Source: Rhynchopus sp. YZ270_cl-10 (taxonomy: Eukaryota; Euglenozoa; Diplonemea; Diplonemida; Diplonemidae). Taken from it: a stretch of 64,000 nucleotides of DNA. This document shows positions 43,781 to 53,655 of the stretch, one piece after another. The stretch spans positions 744,001-808,000 of the forward strand of contig OZ037861.1 of NCBI GenBank assembly GCA_964035575.1, written 5' to 3'. The number at the start of each line of letters is the position of its first letter. Position 1 is the stretch's first letter. The position numbers and the translations under genes are program-made. Below the pieces are notes generated by a model. The model was not told the origin of the DNA, searched no databases, and saw nothing but the letters and a program-made list of their open reading frames with translations.

Positions 43781-46700
43781 ATGACCGAAAAAAGCCCCTC
43801 ACGGAACAAAAACGGCCTCGAAACCGTTGCTACGGGTATTAGCGTCATGGTTCGGTGCAGGCCTTTTAACAAACGAGAGAAGGAATGGTTCCAGAAGAAC
43901 GGCCGCGAGGAGAAGAGCATCCTCCACTTCGAGGGGAAAACGGTCACGGTGCTGGACCCTGAGAACGACTACGTCCCAAAGGACGCATTTGCGTACCACC
44001 AATGTCATTGGAGCTGCACGGACCATGAGAGCGTAAATGGGTTTTCCACACAACAGGACGTATACGCAACCTCCGGCTCTTTACTCCTCGAGCGGGCCTT
44101 AGAAGGCTACAATGGCACCGTCTTTGCATACGGCCAGACCGGGTCGGGTAAGACCTACTCCATGCTTGGCGGACCAGGAAACCCTGGGATTTCGTATCTC
44201 CTGATCCGCGATTTGTTTCAAAGGATTGACGAAGCGCAGGACACAAAATTTTCAGTGCATATCTCCTTCATGGAAATCTATAATGAGCAGGTCCGGGATT
44301 TGTTTTGCAAAAAATCGAAGGCAGGGGAGTATAAACCTGTGAAGATTCGGCAGCATCCGGTGTTGGGGATTCAGGTGGAAGGGTTGGAGCAGTTAAACGT
44401 TGCGAGCGCAGCGGAATGCGAAAAGACGATGGAGCGAGGGGTGAACGAGAGGGCGCTGGCGGAGACCAAGATGAACGCTACCTCCTCTCGATCGCACGCG
44501 ATCTGCCAGATTTCTATTATGCAAGCTAATGCGGACACAGGGCTACGTAGGAATTCTGTCTTAAACGTAGTCGACCTCGCTGGATCAGAGCGGCTCAAAA
44601 TGAGCGGTGCGACAGGTGTACAACTGGTAGAGGCAAAGAACATCAATCAATCTCTGTCCACCCTCCGAAAAGTCTTCGACGTGCTCATCGACAATTCAAA
44701 AAAAAAGACCAAGGCGGTCCCGCCATACCGTGAGAGCATGTTGACGTGGGTACTCAAGGAGAGTCTTGGTGGGAACAGTATCACAACCATGATCGCAGCG
44801 GTGTCGCCCTGTGAAGAGAATATCGAGGATACGTACAGTACGTTGCGTTATGCGCAAAAGGCGAAGGCGATTGTCTGCAAGGTCATCCACAACGAACAGC
44901 CCAATGCTAAGATGGTCAGCAACCTGAAGGATCAGGTATGTGTTTTTTTCTTTTAGGGTAACTGTATTTTTTTTTTTGTTTCTTGTCAACGTACGTACGA
45001 TTTTCTGAAATCTGGAAAAAAAAAAGAAGAAAAAAAAAAAAAAAAGTGGCTGGTGCTGCACTCATATTTCAGAGTAAAGGTACTTCAGAGTGTTCTTGCA
45101 CACACATGTGACCCCACCGTGGAGAGCAATCGGCTCGCGCAATCAAAGGAAAGCAAAGAAAAAGGGGAAGGGAAAAAAAAAAGTTGGGTACCGTGCGCCT
45201 GCGGCGCTACCTGTTCCCAGTCAAAAACACCACAATTTTATCCTAGTTTGGATTTTCCGACCTGAAAATGACCCTTGTATACGAGTGTGGGTTCATATTT
45301 TGTGGAAAATTAAAGTCACTAAAATTTTGTCCATTTTTCTGTATATCCCCCACCACACAACGGGCGGATTCTGGAAATGCAAATGCCCATGTTTTCGGCA
45401 AAATATACACGCATGGGTGGGGCCTCTAAAATCTCGCCCCTCTGCTACCGTGTTTCTACAAGCAAACACTTGGCTCCTTATACTGACGGGTTTTGACCAA
45501 AACCAAGAACTTGTCCATTTCGGCAAATTGACCCCACCACACAACGGACGGATTCCGGAAATGCGGATGCCGGTGTTTTCGGGCATTTTCATGTTTTCAG
45601 ACGTCAGGATCAGGAAGAGAAAATCTGGGTTGTGGGATTTACCTTGCCCTCTTTACGTTACACTCATTTTGACCAAAACCAAGAACTTGGCCATTTCGGC
45701 AAAGTGACCCCACCACAGCGCGGACGGATTCCGGAAATGCCAATCGCGGCATGTTTTGGGGCTGAGAACCCACTATTTTTTGAAAACAGCCTGGTTTCTG
45801 GTCTTTTGGTGGCTTTTTTTTTTTTTTCTTTTTTTAAACGTACGTACGTACAGAATTTCTGAGACGAAATGACAAGAAACAAAAAAATAAATACAGTTAC
45901 CCTTACCGGGTTTGCGAAATTTTCCCGGAATTTCCGGAATTTGGATTTCTGGGGACCATTTTTAAATACTTTTTTTTGGCACCATTTTATCTGCAAGCTA
46001 CCCTTTTTATTGATTAACACCACTTTGCTTCATGGTTGAGTCACACCACCCTATCATCACACCCTATCATCACACCCTTATCACACCCCTCTCACACCAC
46101 CCCATATAGGTCGAGGAACTTCAAAAGCAACTCGCGGACAAAACCTCAGGCGAGGCTAACGAAGAGACAAAGGAAGAGATCCGGCAAGAGTACGAAAACC
46201 AAATCAAAGATGCGGAGGAGGCACTGATCGACGCGGAGAAGGTCCAGGAGGAGCTAGAGTCGAAGCACGAACAGCTCGAGAGTGAGGTCAAGCGCCTGCG
46301 CGAGCAGCGCAGCCTCATGACCCTTGAGGTTGAGGAGACCCGCAAGAAGAACTTCTCGGCTGCGTTCCGCTCGGCCTTCCAGGTGTGCAGAGAACGTCGT
46401 GACATCAACCGCATCCAGGACACCCTCAAGAAAGAGCTCGTCTCCGAACGTGAAAAGGCCGACACCCTCCACAAGCTCACTGAAGAAGAAAAACGTTCCC
46501 TCCAGGTCAAAGTCGACGTTCTCTCCAGCCAGGCCACGCAGATGGAGCGGGACAACAAAGACCTCATGGAAAAGATCCGCTCCTGTTGTTGCAAGGCGCT
46601 GCACAGTGAGGTCGAGCAGTTGACAGATGCCTTAAAGGTGTCGCAGACGAGGGTAGCAAATTTAGATCAATTAAAAAAAATTTCTGAGGATGAAAGTTCG

Positions 46701-48260
46701 CAGCTGGACCGCCGGCTGCGGGCCCGCATCACCGAGCAAACCCGATCCATAGAGGAGCTGCGGGTTGAAAAGGATGTGTACAAAAAGAAGTATCTTGCAC
46801 TCTCCCGCATGCACGAGGCGGACACAAAGATCATTGAGTCCATGGTGGCAGCGAGCTCGGAGGGCGTCAGCTTTGCCTCGCCCCTGCTCCGCCAAATCGA
46901 GGACCGTGTAGAAATATCGCCCGTCCCAGACAGAGAGTCCTCCTCATCCATCCCCCGGTCCTCCTTTGGGGTCCGTGCCTCGGTTTCGCCACCAGGTGCA
47001 GTGGCAGCGCCGAGGCTCAGTGCGATACAGCGACGTGCCCAATCGATGCCCAAGTATGTTGTTGTTTTTTCCCCTCAGAGGCGTTGGTTGTGATTACTGT
47101 CAACGTTTTTTTTTCACTTTTTTTTTTGATAATCCAGGGTTCTCGCCAGGATTTGGGGGGGTGGAATTGAGGGAAAAAAAATACCCCAAAAATTCCCGGG
47201 AAAAAACTTAGGGCAAAGGATCAGTTCCGCTTTCCAGTCTTGTATAATTTTGTCAACAGCTGTTATTCAGCATCTCCCATTGCAATACTCACGAACCCCC
47301 TGCCCCACGCTTAAAAATAAGCGTGGATCACCAAGCAAAGTCGCCTTCTGTAGTCCTCCGTGACCTTCCCCTTCAACCTGGTTCCTCTTTTCCTCTAATA
47401 TGTGCCAGGGTAGTCGTCGTATATATTTCCTTCAGCATATGGGCTGCCTGAGGGCTTCCGTTGCTACACAAAGTTGTGTATCGGTCTGTAGAAAACTTCT
47501 ATGTCTGCGCGCGTCGCCTTCTGAATCGTGAGTGCGACTGTGCTTTTAAGACCCTCTGCAGTTTTAGAATTTACTTTTTGAGCTTAGCTTGAGAGGATCG
47601 CATAACCGCGGTACGGCAATCTACTTCCAAAACTCCATTTTTCTCGGGGGAGACATGATTGAGTTCCTTGGCGCGAACCCTGTCAGTGTTTAGGTCAAAA
47701 CTCCCCACGTACCAACTAAAGAGAAAAAAAAATTATTATTCCTCCCTCACAGCGCCAATAGTCAGGGAACCACAAACAAAAACGCTTTTTTCGGCAAAAG
47801 AACATAAAACCAGAGAGCACTACATCGTACGTGCCAAAAAAGTCGCCCTACACCGGCTTGGAAAATGACATCATCCGTGATTACGCCCTGGAATCCCGCG
47901 CAGCTGAGGCTGTGCGATAACGAATGTCAATCAAGGTGAGCAAAGCACACTTTTTTCCCCCCTTCTTTTATTATGAAATGGATGTAGGACTGCATGGTTG
48001 GCACCAAAGATGCACTGTTCTACGAGAGGGCTTTGTATTTCAAGTCATTTTACTTGCGATAAAACGAAAACGTGTTTTTCTTGTCTTTCATTTATGCTTT
48101 ATGCTTTACTGTCATATCCCTGAATTCTATTTTTTTACAATTACCACCACACAGCGCACATAGCGATGCAGCGATACCATCTGTTACTGTGACCAAGCAG
48201 ACACCGTCAGAGAGCGGCCTTGTGAACGCATTACTGGATAGCATCAGCTCGTCGATTTAG
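43781..48260 (+). CDS. Kinesin-3-type motor, paralog without membrane tail (three exons)
   Basis: Exons 43781-44935, 46110-47053, 48155-48260; 734 residues. The motor domain (about 20-370) is close to the 28645 gene: P-loop GQTGSGKT 118-125, NATSSRSHA, DLAGSER, LTWVLKESLGGNS and RYAQKAKAIVCK. The tail is mostly coiled coil with the shared motif KNFSAAFRSAFQ near 465 (RNFSQAFRTAFR in the other gene), then a Ser/Pro-rich end. Intron 1 (44936-46109) holds a foldback element. The end is inferred: the exon-2 frame reads through a GTATGT at 47054 to a stop at 47093, but using that donor with the acceptor ACCACCACACAG (to 48154) gives an in-phase exon ending SGLVNALLDSISSSI and a length close to the 741-residue paralog. 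Intron 2 then holds a family C repeat and sequence of unknown origin. The motor is certain; exon 3 is moderately supported. Confidence 0.8.
44956..45902. mobile_element. Foldback element inside kinesin intron 1
   Basis: The ends are inverted copies: GGGTAACTGTATTTTTTTTT, TTTCTTGTC and ACGTACGTACG on the left, against CGTACGTACGTAC, GACAAGAAAC and ATACAGTTACCC on the right. Inside are three copies of the family H repeat (ACCAAAACCAAGAACTTGTC, then ACCCCACCACACAACGGACG) at about 45289, 45484 and 45665; a fourth lies at 53657-53760. No transposase frame. It accounts for most of the 1174-bp intron. Confidence 0.7.
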
Positions 48261-48849
48261 GGCCGTGTTTTTTTTTTTTTTGGCTGGCATCATACGTGGG
48301 TCAGTGCCTGCATCAATAACCACAGTTTTTTTTTTGTGTCACCTCATGAAGGAGGAAATAGAAACAACGCACTTTGAACACACTTTGTGGTTCTAGGGAC
48401 GAACCGCGCTGCAGAAGCCACTCCTCACCAAAACAGGTCGAGGTGTGTGCGTTTCACCACAACCTCTCCCATGGGTTTTATTGTGTGATGAGTGTTAAGT
48501 TTCTATTTCCCGTGGAGTTGTCAGTGCCCTGCATCCCAGAGGCGTATTGCACTATCAACTTTGCCTTTTTTTTTTTTGTGTGTGCTGTATCGTTCCTTGA
48601 ACGTCTTGTGTGTTTTCTTTCTTTGAATGGAAAGTATAATATTATGAAAAGTAGTTTTTGTGTGGTGTTTGAAAAAGCAGGTGTGTGTAGTGTCTAAGGG
48701 GAAGCAACATTGTCCAGTGTTTGGCAGTGGAGCAATGTACCACATGATATAGAATAGCTTTTTTGTTTTTTTTTTTTTTTTGTCTGGAAGCAAGCAGGTG
48801 TACAGTGATTGTCGATAGAGAAATAAATGAGTGCAGATCTTTTTACCGA

Positions 48850-48946
48850 GGTGCACGGCGGTGAAGTAAATGACTTGACTTGTAGTTTTCACCGTTGGTT
48901 TACAACGGTGAAACCACAAAGTCAAGTCATTTACTTCACCGCCGTG
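48850..48946. mobile_element. Compact MITE, nearly perfect hairpin
   Basis: GCACGGCGGTGAAGTAAATG and CATTTACTTCACCGCCGTGT are inverted ends. The whole 97 bp pairs around ACCGTTGGTTTACAACGGT. It is the shortest and cleanest copy of the family at 11309 and 39142. Confidence 0.8.
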
Positions 48947-49107
48947 TGGTAAAAAATGGGCGAGAGGGGGTATGTGACAATTACTGTGTGTCTGACCAGA
49001 GTCAGAGCCTTTTCTCCCAAAAGCCCATACTGCTGCAGTGTGTGGTTGTGCATAGAATAGCACCGAAGGACGCGTGATTTTGTTCACGGTGGCCCAGCGG
49101 ACCCTTT

Positions 49108-49390
49108 TGGGGGTACCCCCGGGGGTACCCCCAAAAGGGGTACCCCGCAGGGTAGGGTACCACACAGGGTAGGGTCCGCGGGGGGTACCCCCTCGCGTGG
49201 GCTACCCCAGGGGGTACCCCACAGGGTTGGGTAGGGTCCGCGCGGGGTACCCTTTGGGGGGTTTGGGGTACCCCGAGGGGTACCCCCCAGGGTCCGCGGG
49301 GGTACCCCATGGGGTACCCCTCAGGGTCCGCGGGGGTACCCCATGGGGTACCCCCGCGGACCCTGGGGGGTACCCCCCGGGGTACCCCCT
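49108..49390. repeat. GGTACC-rich palindromic cluster
   Basis: Dozens of GGGGTACCCC-like palindromes alternate with AGGGTCCGCG and CATGG linkers. A second, smaller cluster is at 51770-51885. Any reading frame through it gives Gly-Tyr-Pro repeats, which I treat as an artefact of the repeat. Confidence 0.8.
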
Positions 49391-50359
49391 GCACACCCGG
49401 TGGCTATTGCCTCCCAGGGAAAGGGACTCTCAAAAAATTTTTTTTGCCCTATATAGGCCTAATTTCGACGATTTGAGGCCATTAAAAGCAAAAATTGGCA
49501 CTTTTGAGCATCTGTGGGGGTCTAAAACGTGGTTTTGCGCAGCCGATTTTTCGTGGTTTTTTTACCAAAGACAAGTCGATTTTTGACCAATTTTTCATGA
49601 AAAATGTGAAGGAAATCGCTTAGGAACTTAGCTGTGTACGTGTTCTAGCTACTGCATACACCGCGGGGTATAACCAAAATGACCGTATTTTGGCTGAAAT
49701 TTCGACTTGACAATTTTTCCTCGATTTGGTCAATCTGAGGTTTTGTTTGGGGTTTTTGGGCCATTTTATGACCAACCACGCCCGCATACGTGGGAAATTA
49801 CGCGCGCAATGACGACGTCACGGCGTGGGGAGCTCGTAATTACGAGGGGTGCTCCCGTGATCCTTTGAGGCCATTAAAAGCAAAATTTGGCACTTTTGAG
49901 CATCTGTGGGGGTCTAAAACGTAGTTTCGCGCCCGAAAAGTCGTGATTTTACCAAAGACGCGTCGATTTTTGACCCAAATTTTTTTTTCTTCTCGCCCAA
50001 AATCGGGCGTGGTAGGTCATAAATGGCCCAAAAAATACAAAGCCTCAATGAGCAAATTGTGAAGAAAAAAAAAATTGGTCGAAGTTTTGGTCATTTTTAC
50101 CATGTGGCAACAAATAGAATGCAGGTATCAGTATCAGTGGGATTGTTCGTGCAGTGATGTTCTCGTACCTGGAGAGTAGGCCGAGCGAGTGCTGCAAGGT
50201 ATGTTTTTAAGCCCCGGTTTTTACACCCCCGCTCCCCCTTTTCGCCTTTGTCCCGCTCGGATGTAAATCGAAGCATATTTTTATTGTCAAAATTGTCACT
50301 TTTACTTTTTTATCATGGCATCTCGTAACCTCTACAACTCTTTTACGTCAGGGAACCGG

Positions 50360-50677
50360 ATGAGGTGCTACTTCCGGACTGAGGAAGGGCAGTCTTTTAC
50401 TTTCTTTTTTGCATGGAAGAGGTACGGAGCGGCTTCTTGTTTGTTTGTTTGATTTTTTTTGTTGTAGTCTCTACTTTTGCACTCAATTTCTCTCAACAGG
50501 TACCCGAACCGACGACCCTTCATCGTGACAGCGAAACAGTGCCGATGGAAGAGCTGGTGCAATTATTGCAAACCGGGTGGGGACCGCAAAAGTTGGGTTT
50601 TTAAACCAATTTTTCCATTAACCCACCCCATAGACCGCCCCAATTATTATGAAACTCTTAGTCAGTCACTGCTATAG
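50360..50677 (+). CDS. Possible small two-exon gene or exon remnant
   Basis: Exons 50360-50421 and 50500-50677 (donor GTACGG, acceptor TCTCAACAG) join in phase to give 79 residues. The middle part reads FFFAWKRYPNRRPFIVTAKQ and then CRWKSWCNYCKPGG, a Cys cluster that could bind metal. A further exon-like piece with a GTATGT donor lies at 50157-50198 but does not join in frame. It sits directly beside the reversed transposon copy and may belong to it. No family recognised. Confidence 0.25.
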
Positions 50678-51430
50678 CCATTAACCCAGGGAGCATAGCT
50701 AGTGCAAAAAATTCGACTTCGGGATCCGAAAAGTCTGTCCTCTGCTCTTGCGGAGGACTACAGTAGGCACAAGAAAATATCGCGTTCCCCCAGAAAACCA
50801 ATTTTTGTCACAGTAATTTTTGCCCAGGGCATGCTCTTGAAGCATGGCGGCTTGGTGTGAGAAGGGGCAGTGTATTGTTTTGTTCTTTTTGTTCTAGATT
50901 TCAACGGTTGTTAGAACGAGTCAAGTGGATGCTTATCTAAACACTGACTTTAGTACAGACCCGAGAGATCAGATATGACTTTGAGGAAAGAACAAAGCAA
51001 TGCATCTGTACCCGCACGCCAGGTTGTAGTTACTTCAGAATTTTCTTAAATTTGCGCGAAAGAGAGCGGGGGCAACTCCTTTGTGTCATGAGTCCGCTGT
51101 GCAGCACAAAGCGAGGAACCTTAAAACACTACCTGCGTGGTGGCTGAATTCACATCCCTTAGAATTACCAGAATTCAGCCTTTGTTGAAGTAACGTACAT
51201 ACTTGTATGTGCGTGTCACGCTTCTCCACCCTTAAATGGGTGCACTGCTTCACTGCAGCGGGTAAGCCTCTCTCGACTAGTGCGAACTTAAGAATGTTCT
51301 GCTGCAACTTACCAAAATCGATTTTCTCACCCCAAACACCCGCAACACCCCACCTGCTACTTCGGTAGCCTGTGTTGTTGGGAGTTGGTTCTCATGTTGA
51401 TCCCCAGTGTCTTGCACTGCTTCTTCTGAG
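50660..51430 (-). mobile_element. Partial, reversed copy of the 33605-35835 element interior
   Basis: In reverse orientation it matches the interior of the first element: GCTATGCTCCCTGGTTAATG against its complement at 50685, AGAGCATGCCTGGGC against 50825, and GAGAACCAACTCCCA(G/A)CAAC against 51385. The large terminal repeats are missing and the copies have diverged considerably, so this is an older insertion. Confidence 0.65.
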
Positions 51431-51660
51431 CCCAACGCTGTTTGGCCTGTCGACGGGGTAATAAATACGAAGACAGGGGGGCGGTGCCAACAATTTTCCG
51501 ATGATGTAACGTTTATCTGATTGATTTATCGTTTGATATACCTTGTGTGTCCTTCTTCATGCACACCAAGCAACATATATTGAACGGTATTTTCAAGCGA
51601 TACTTCGTTATGTCATCGGGGGGCGGACCCCGCGCGGACCCTTGACTCTGGCACTCTGGC

Positions 51661-51753
51661 TGTACCTGTGTACCTGTGTACCTGTGTACCTGTGTACCTG
51701 TGTACCTGTGTACCTGTGTACCTGTGTACCTGTGTACCTGTGTACCTGTGTAC
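51661..51753 (+). repeat. 8-bp tandem array (CTGTGTAC)
   Basis: About eleven uninterrupted copies of an 8-bp unit CTGTGTAC, directly followed by the second GGTACC cluster. The unit contains the 7-bp TGTGTAC unit of the large array 1.1 kb downstream. Confidence 0.9.
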
Positions 51754-51949
51754 CCCCAGTGCCAGTCAGGGTCCGCGCGGGGTACCCCATGGGGTACCCC
51801 TCAGATTTGGGGGGTACCCCATGGGGTACCCCATGGGGTAGTCTGGGGGGTACCCCATGGGGTACCCCCCGCGGACCCTACCCTAAGGGTAGGAATGGGC
51901 CACCGTGTTTTGTTTTGAAAAAAAAAAAAAATTAATTTATAATTCAAAC

Positions 51950-51995
51950 CAAGGTGACTAAGCACGAGAGGCTTAGGGTCATCTTATTAACTTTT
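51950..51995 (+). repeat. Family A dispersed repeat, near-consensus copy
   Basis: AAGGTGACTAAGCACGAGAG, then GCTTAGGGTCATCTTATTAA, then CTTTT. Nearly the same in sequence at 28433-28478 and 62783-62830; diverged copies at 10095, 11189, 17196, 32027, 32719, 40018 and 54655. It always follows an A- or T-rich lead-in. Confidence 0.75.
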
Positions 51996-52144
51996 CTTTT
52001 ACATAGATAGTGGTAGGAAGATACGTGAGCATGACTCCATCTGGGGAAGTGGTCCGTGGAGGCTGTTTTTTTTTTTTCAAAAAAAAAAAAAATGTACCGT
52101 TTTTTCACCCACCCAACCGGACCCAACACAGCCCATCTAAACCC

Positions 52145-52275
52145 ACTTGGGTCAATTATACCCAATTATACCCAATTATACCCAATTATACCCAAGTACA
52201 GCCCAATTTTGCCCAATTACGCCCAATTACAGCCCAATTACACCCAATTACACCCAATTACAACCAATTACACCC
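52145..52275 (+). repeat. Degenerate ACCCAATTA tandem repeat
   Basis: Roughly thirteen 10-bp units, first TACCCAATTA, later GCCCAATTAC and ACCCAATTAC. The same unit returns at 53977-54030, beyond the 7-bp array. Confidence 0.85.
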
Positions 52276-52840
52276 AGTCACACCACTAGTACAACTCAGG
52301 TGTTTTTGAGGGGGGCTTACCAGGGGGTGACCTGTTTTGCTTGCTCACACGGTGGGGTCCAGCCTCTGAGCGGGTCAAACGGGATACTCAACTAGAGGGT
52401 GTGACGACACCCGCTTTTCGGGTGTGGCACCGAAAAGTGGGAACGCCTATGACGGGCGGGTTTTGGTAACCGGACAGGGGACTGCATGCCTTCCAGATAT
52501 TTTGTGCCACTACATGCCCACTCAGCCTTCTTCCTCACATACGTACATAGGTCATTTTTACCTGGTAAAATTGTAACACTGGTGGCATGCTTCCCAGCAC
52601 ACCAGCACATAGAAAACCGGTAAAAACACATGTGATCTGTGATAGTCAAAAGTACAAAATTCCTTCGCCAATGCATTATTTGGGTATTTGTTTTACCTGG
52701 AGAATATGGTCAGACCACTCTTCAGACCACCTGGCGTTTACCCCAATAATAACACTTTTTCATACTATTTTTTACCGTGGAGTTTGTGTAGCGGTACAGG
52801 TAATGGTTTTCGGAAGTTGGCTTTGGCAATCAGGTTGTTT

Positions 52841-53655
52841 GTGTACTGTGTACTGTGTACTGTGTACTGTGTACTGTGTACTGTGTACTGTGTACTGTGT
52901 ACTGTGTACTGTGTACTGTGTACTGTGTACTGTGTACTGTGTACTGTGTACTGTGTACTGTGTACTGTGTACTGTGTACTGTGTACTGTGTACTGTGTAC
53001 TGTGTACTGTGTACTGTGTACTGTGTACTGTGTACTGTGTACTGTGTACTGTGTACTGTGTACTGTGTACTGTGTACTGTGTACTGTGTACTGTGTACTG
53101 TGTACTGTGTACTGTGTACTGTGTACTGTGTACTGTGTACTGTGTACTGTGTACTGTGTACTGTGTACTGTGTACTGTGTACTGTGTACTGTGTACTGTG
53201 TACTGTGTACTGTGTACTGTGTACTGTGTACTGTGTACTGTGTACTGTGTACTGTGTACTGTGTACTGTGTACTGTGTACTGTGTACTGTGTACTGTGTA
53301 CTGTGTACTGTGTACTGTGTACTGTGTACTGTGTACTGTGTACTGTGTACTGTGTACTGTGTACTGTGTACTGTGTACTGTGTACTGTGTACTGTGTACT
53401 GTGTACTGTGTACTGTGTACTGTGTACTGTGTACTGTGTACTGTGTACTGTGTACTGTGTACTGTGTACTGTGTACTGTGTACTGTGTACTGTGTACTGT
53501 GTACTGTGTACTGTGTACTGTGTACTGTGTACTGTGTACTGTGTACTGTGTACTGTGTACTGTGTACTGTGTACTGTGTACTGTGTACTGTGTACTGTGT
53601 ACTGTGTACTGTGTACTGTGTACTGTGTACTGTGTACTGTGTACTGTGTACTGTG
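52841..53655 (+). repeat. 815-bp array of the 7-bp unit GTGTACT
   Basis: About 116 head-to-tail units with no variant that I can see. Because the unit is 7 bp and contains no stop combination, all six frames stay open and read a seven-residue cycle (YCVLCTV on +, QYTVHST on -). Such frames are not evidence of a gene. The unit is not a known telomere motif. Perfect uniformity implies recent expansion. Confidence 0.97.

Larger units (their letters stand above)
48261..50156. other. Intergenic: repeats, MITE, GGTACC cluster, paired repeat
   Basis: Family D lies at 48276-48325, family E at 48520-48575, the compact MITE at 48850-48946, and the GGTACC cluster at 49108-49390. A direct repeat starts GAGGCCATTAAAAGCAAAA at 49475 and again at 49867. 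No credible gene is present. Confidence 0.55.

Noticed and set aside
47230-47660. Functional RNA around the hairpin CCACGCTTA/TAAGCGTGG in kinesin intron 2
   Set aside because: A single short stem without other conserved structure or a second copy is not enough to call an RNA gene.
49002-49586. Gly-Tyr-Pro repeat frames on both strands
   Set aside because: They are translations of the palindromic GGTACC cluster with no start context or splice support.
52841-53655. Telomeric or centromeric repeat
   Set aside because: GTGTACT matches no telomere type I know, and single-copy sequence continues on both sides.
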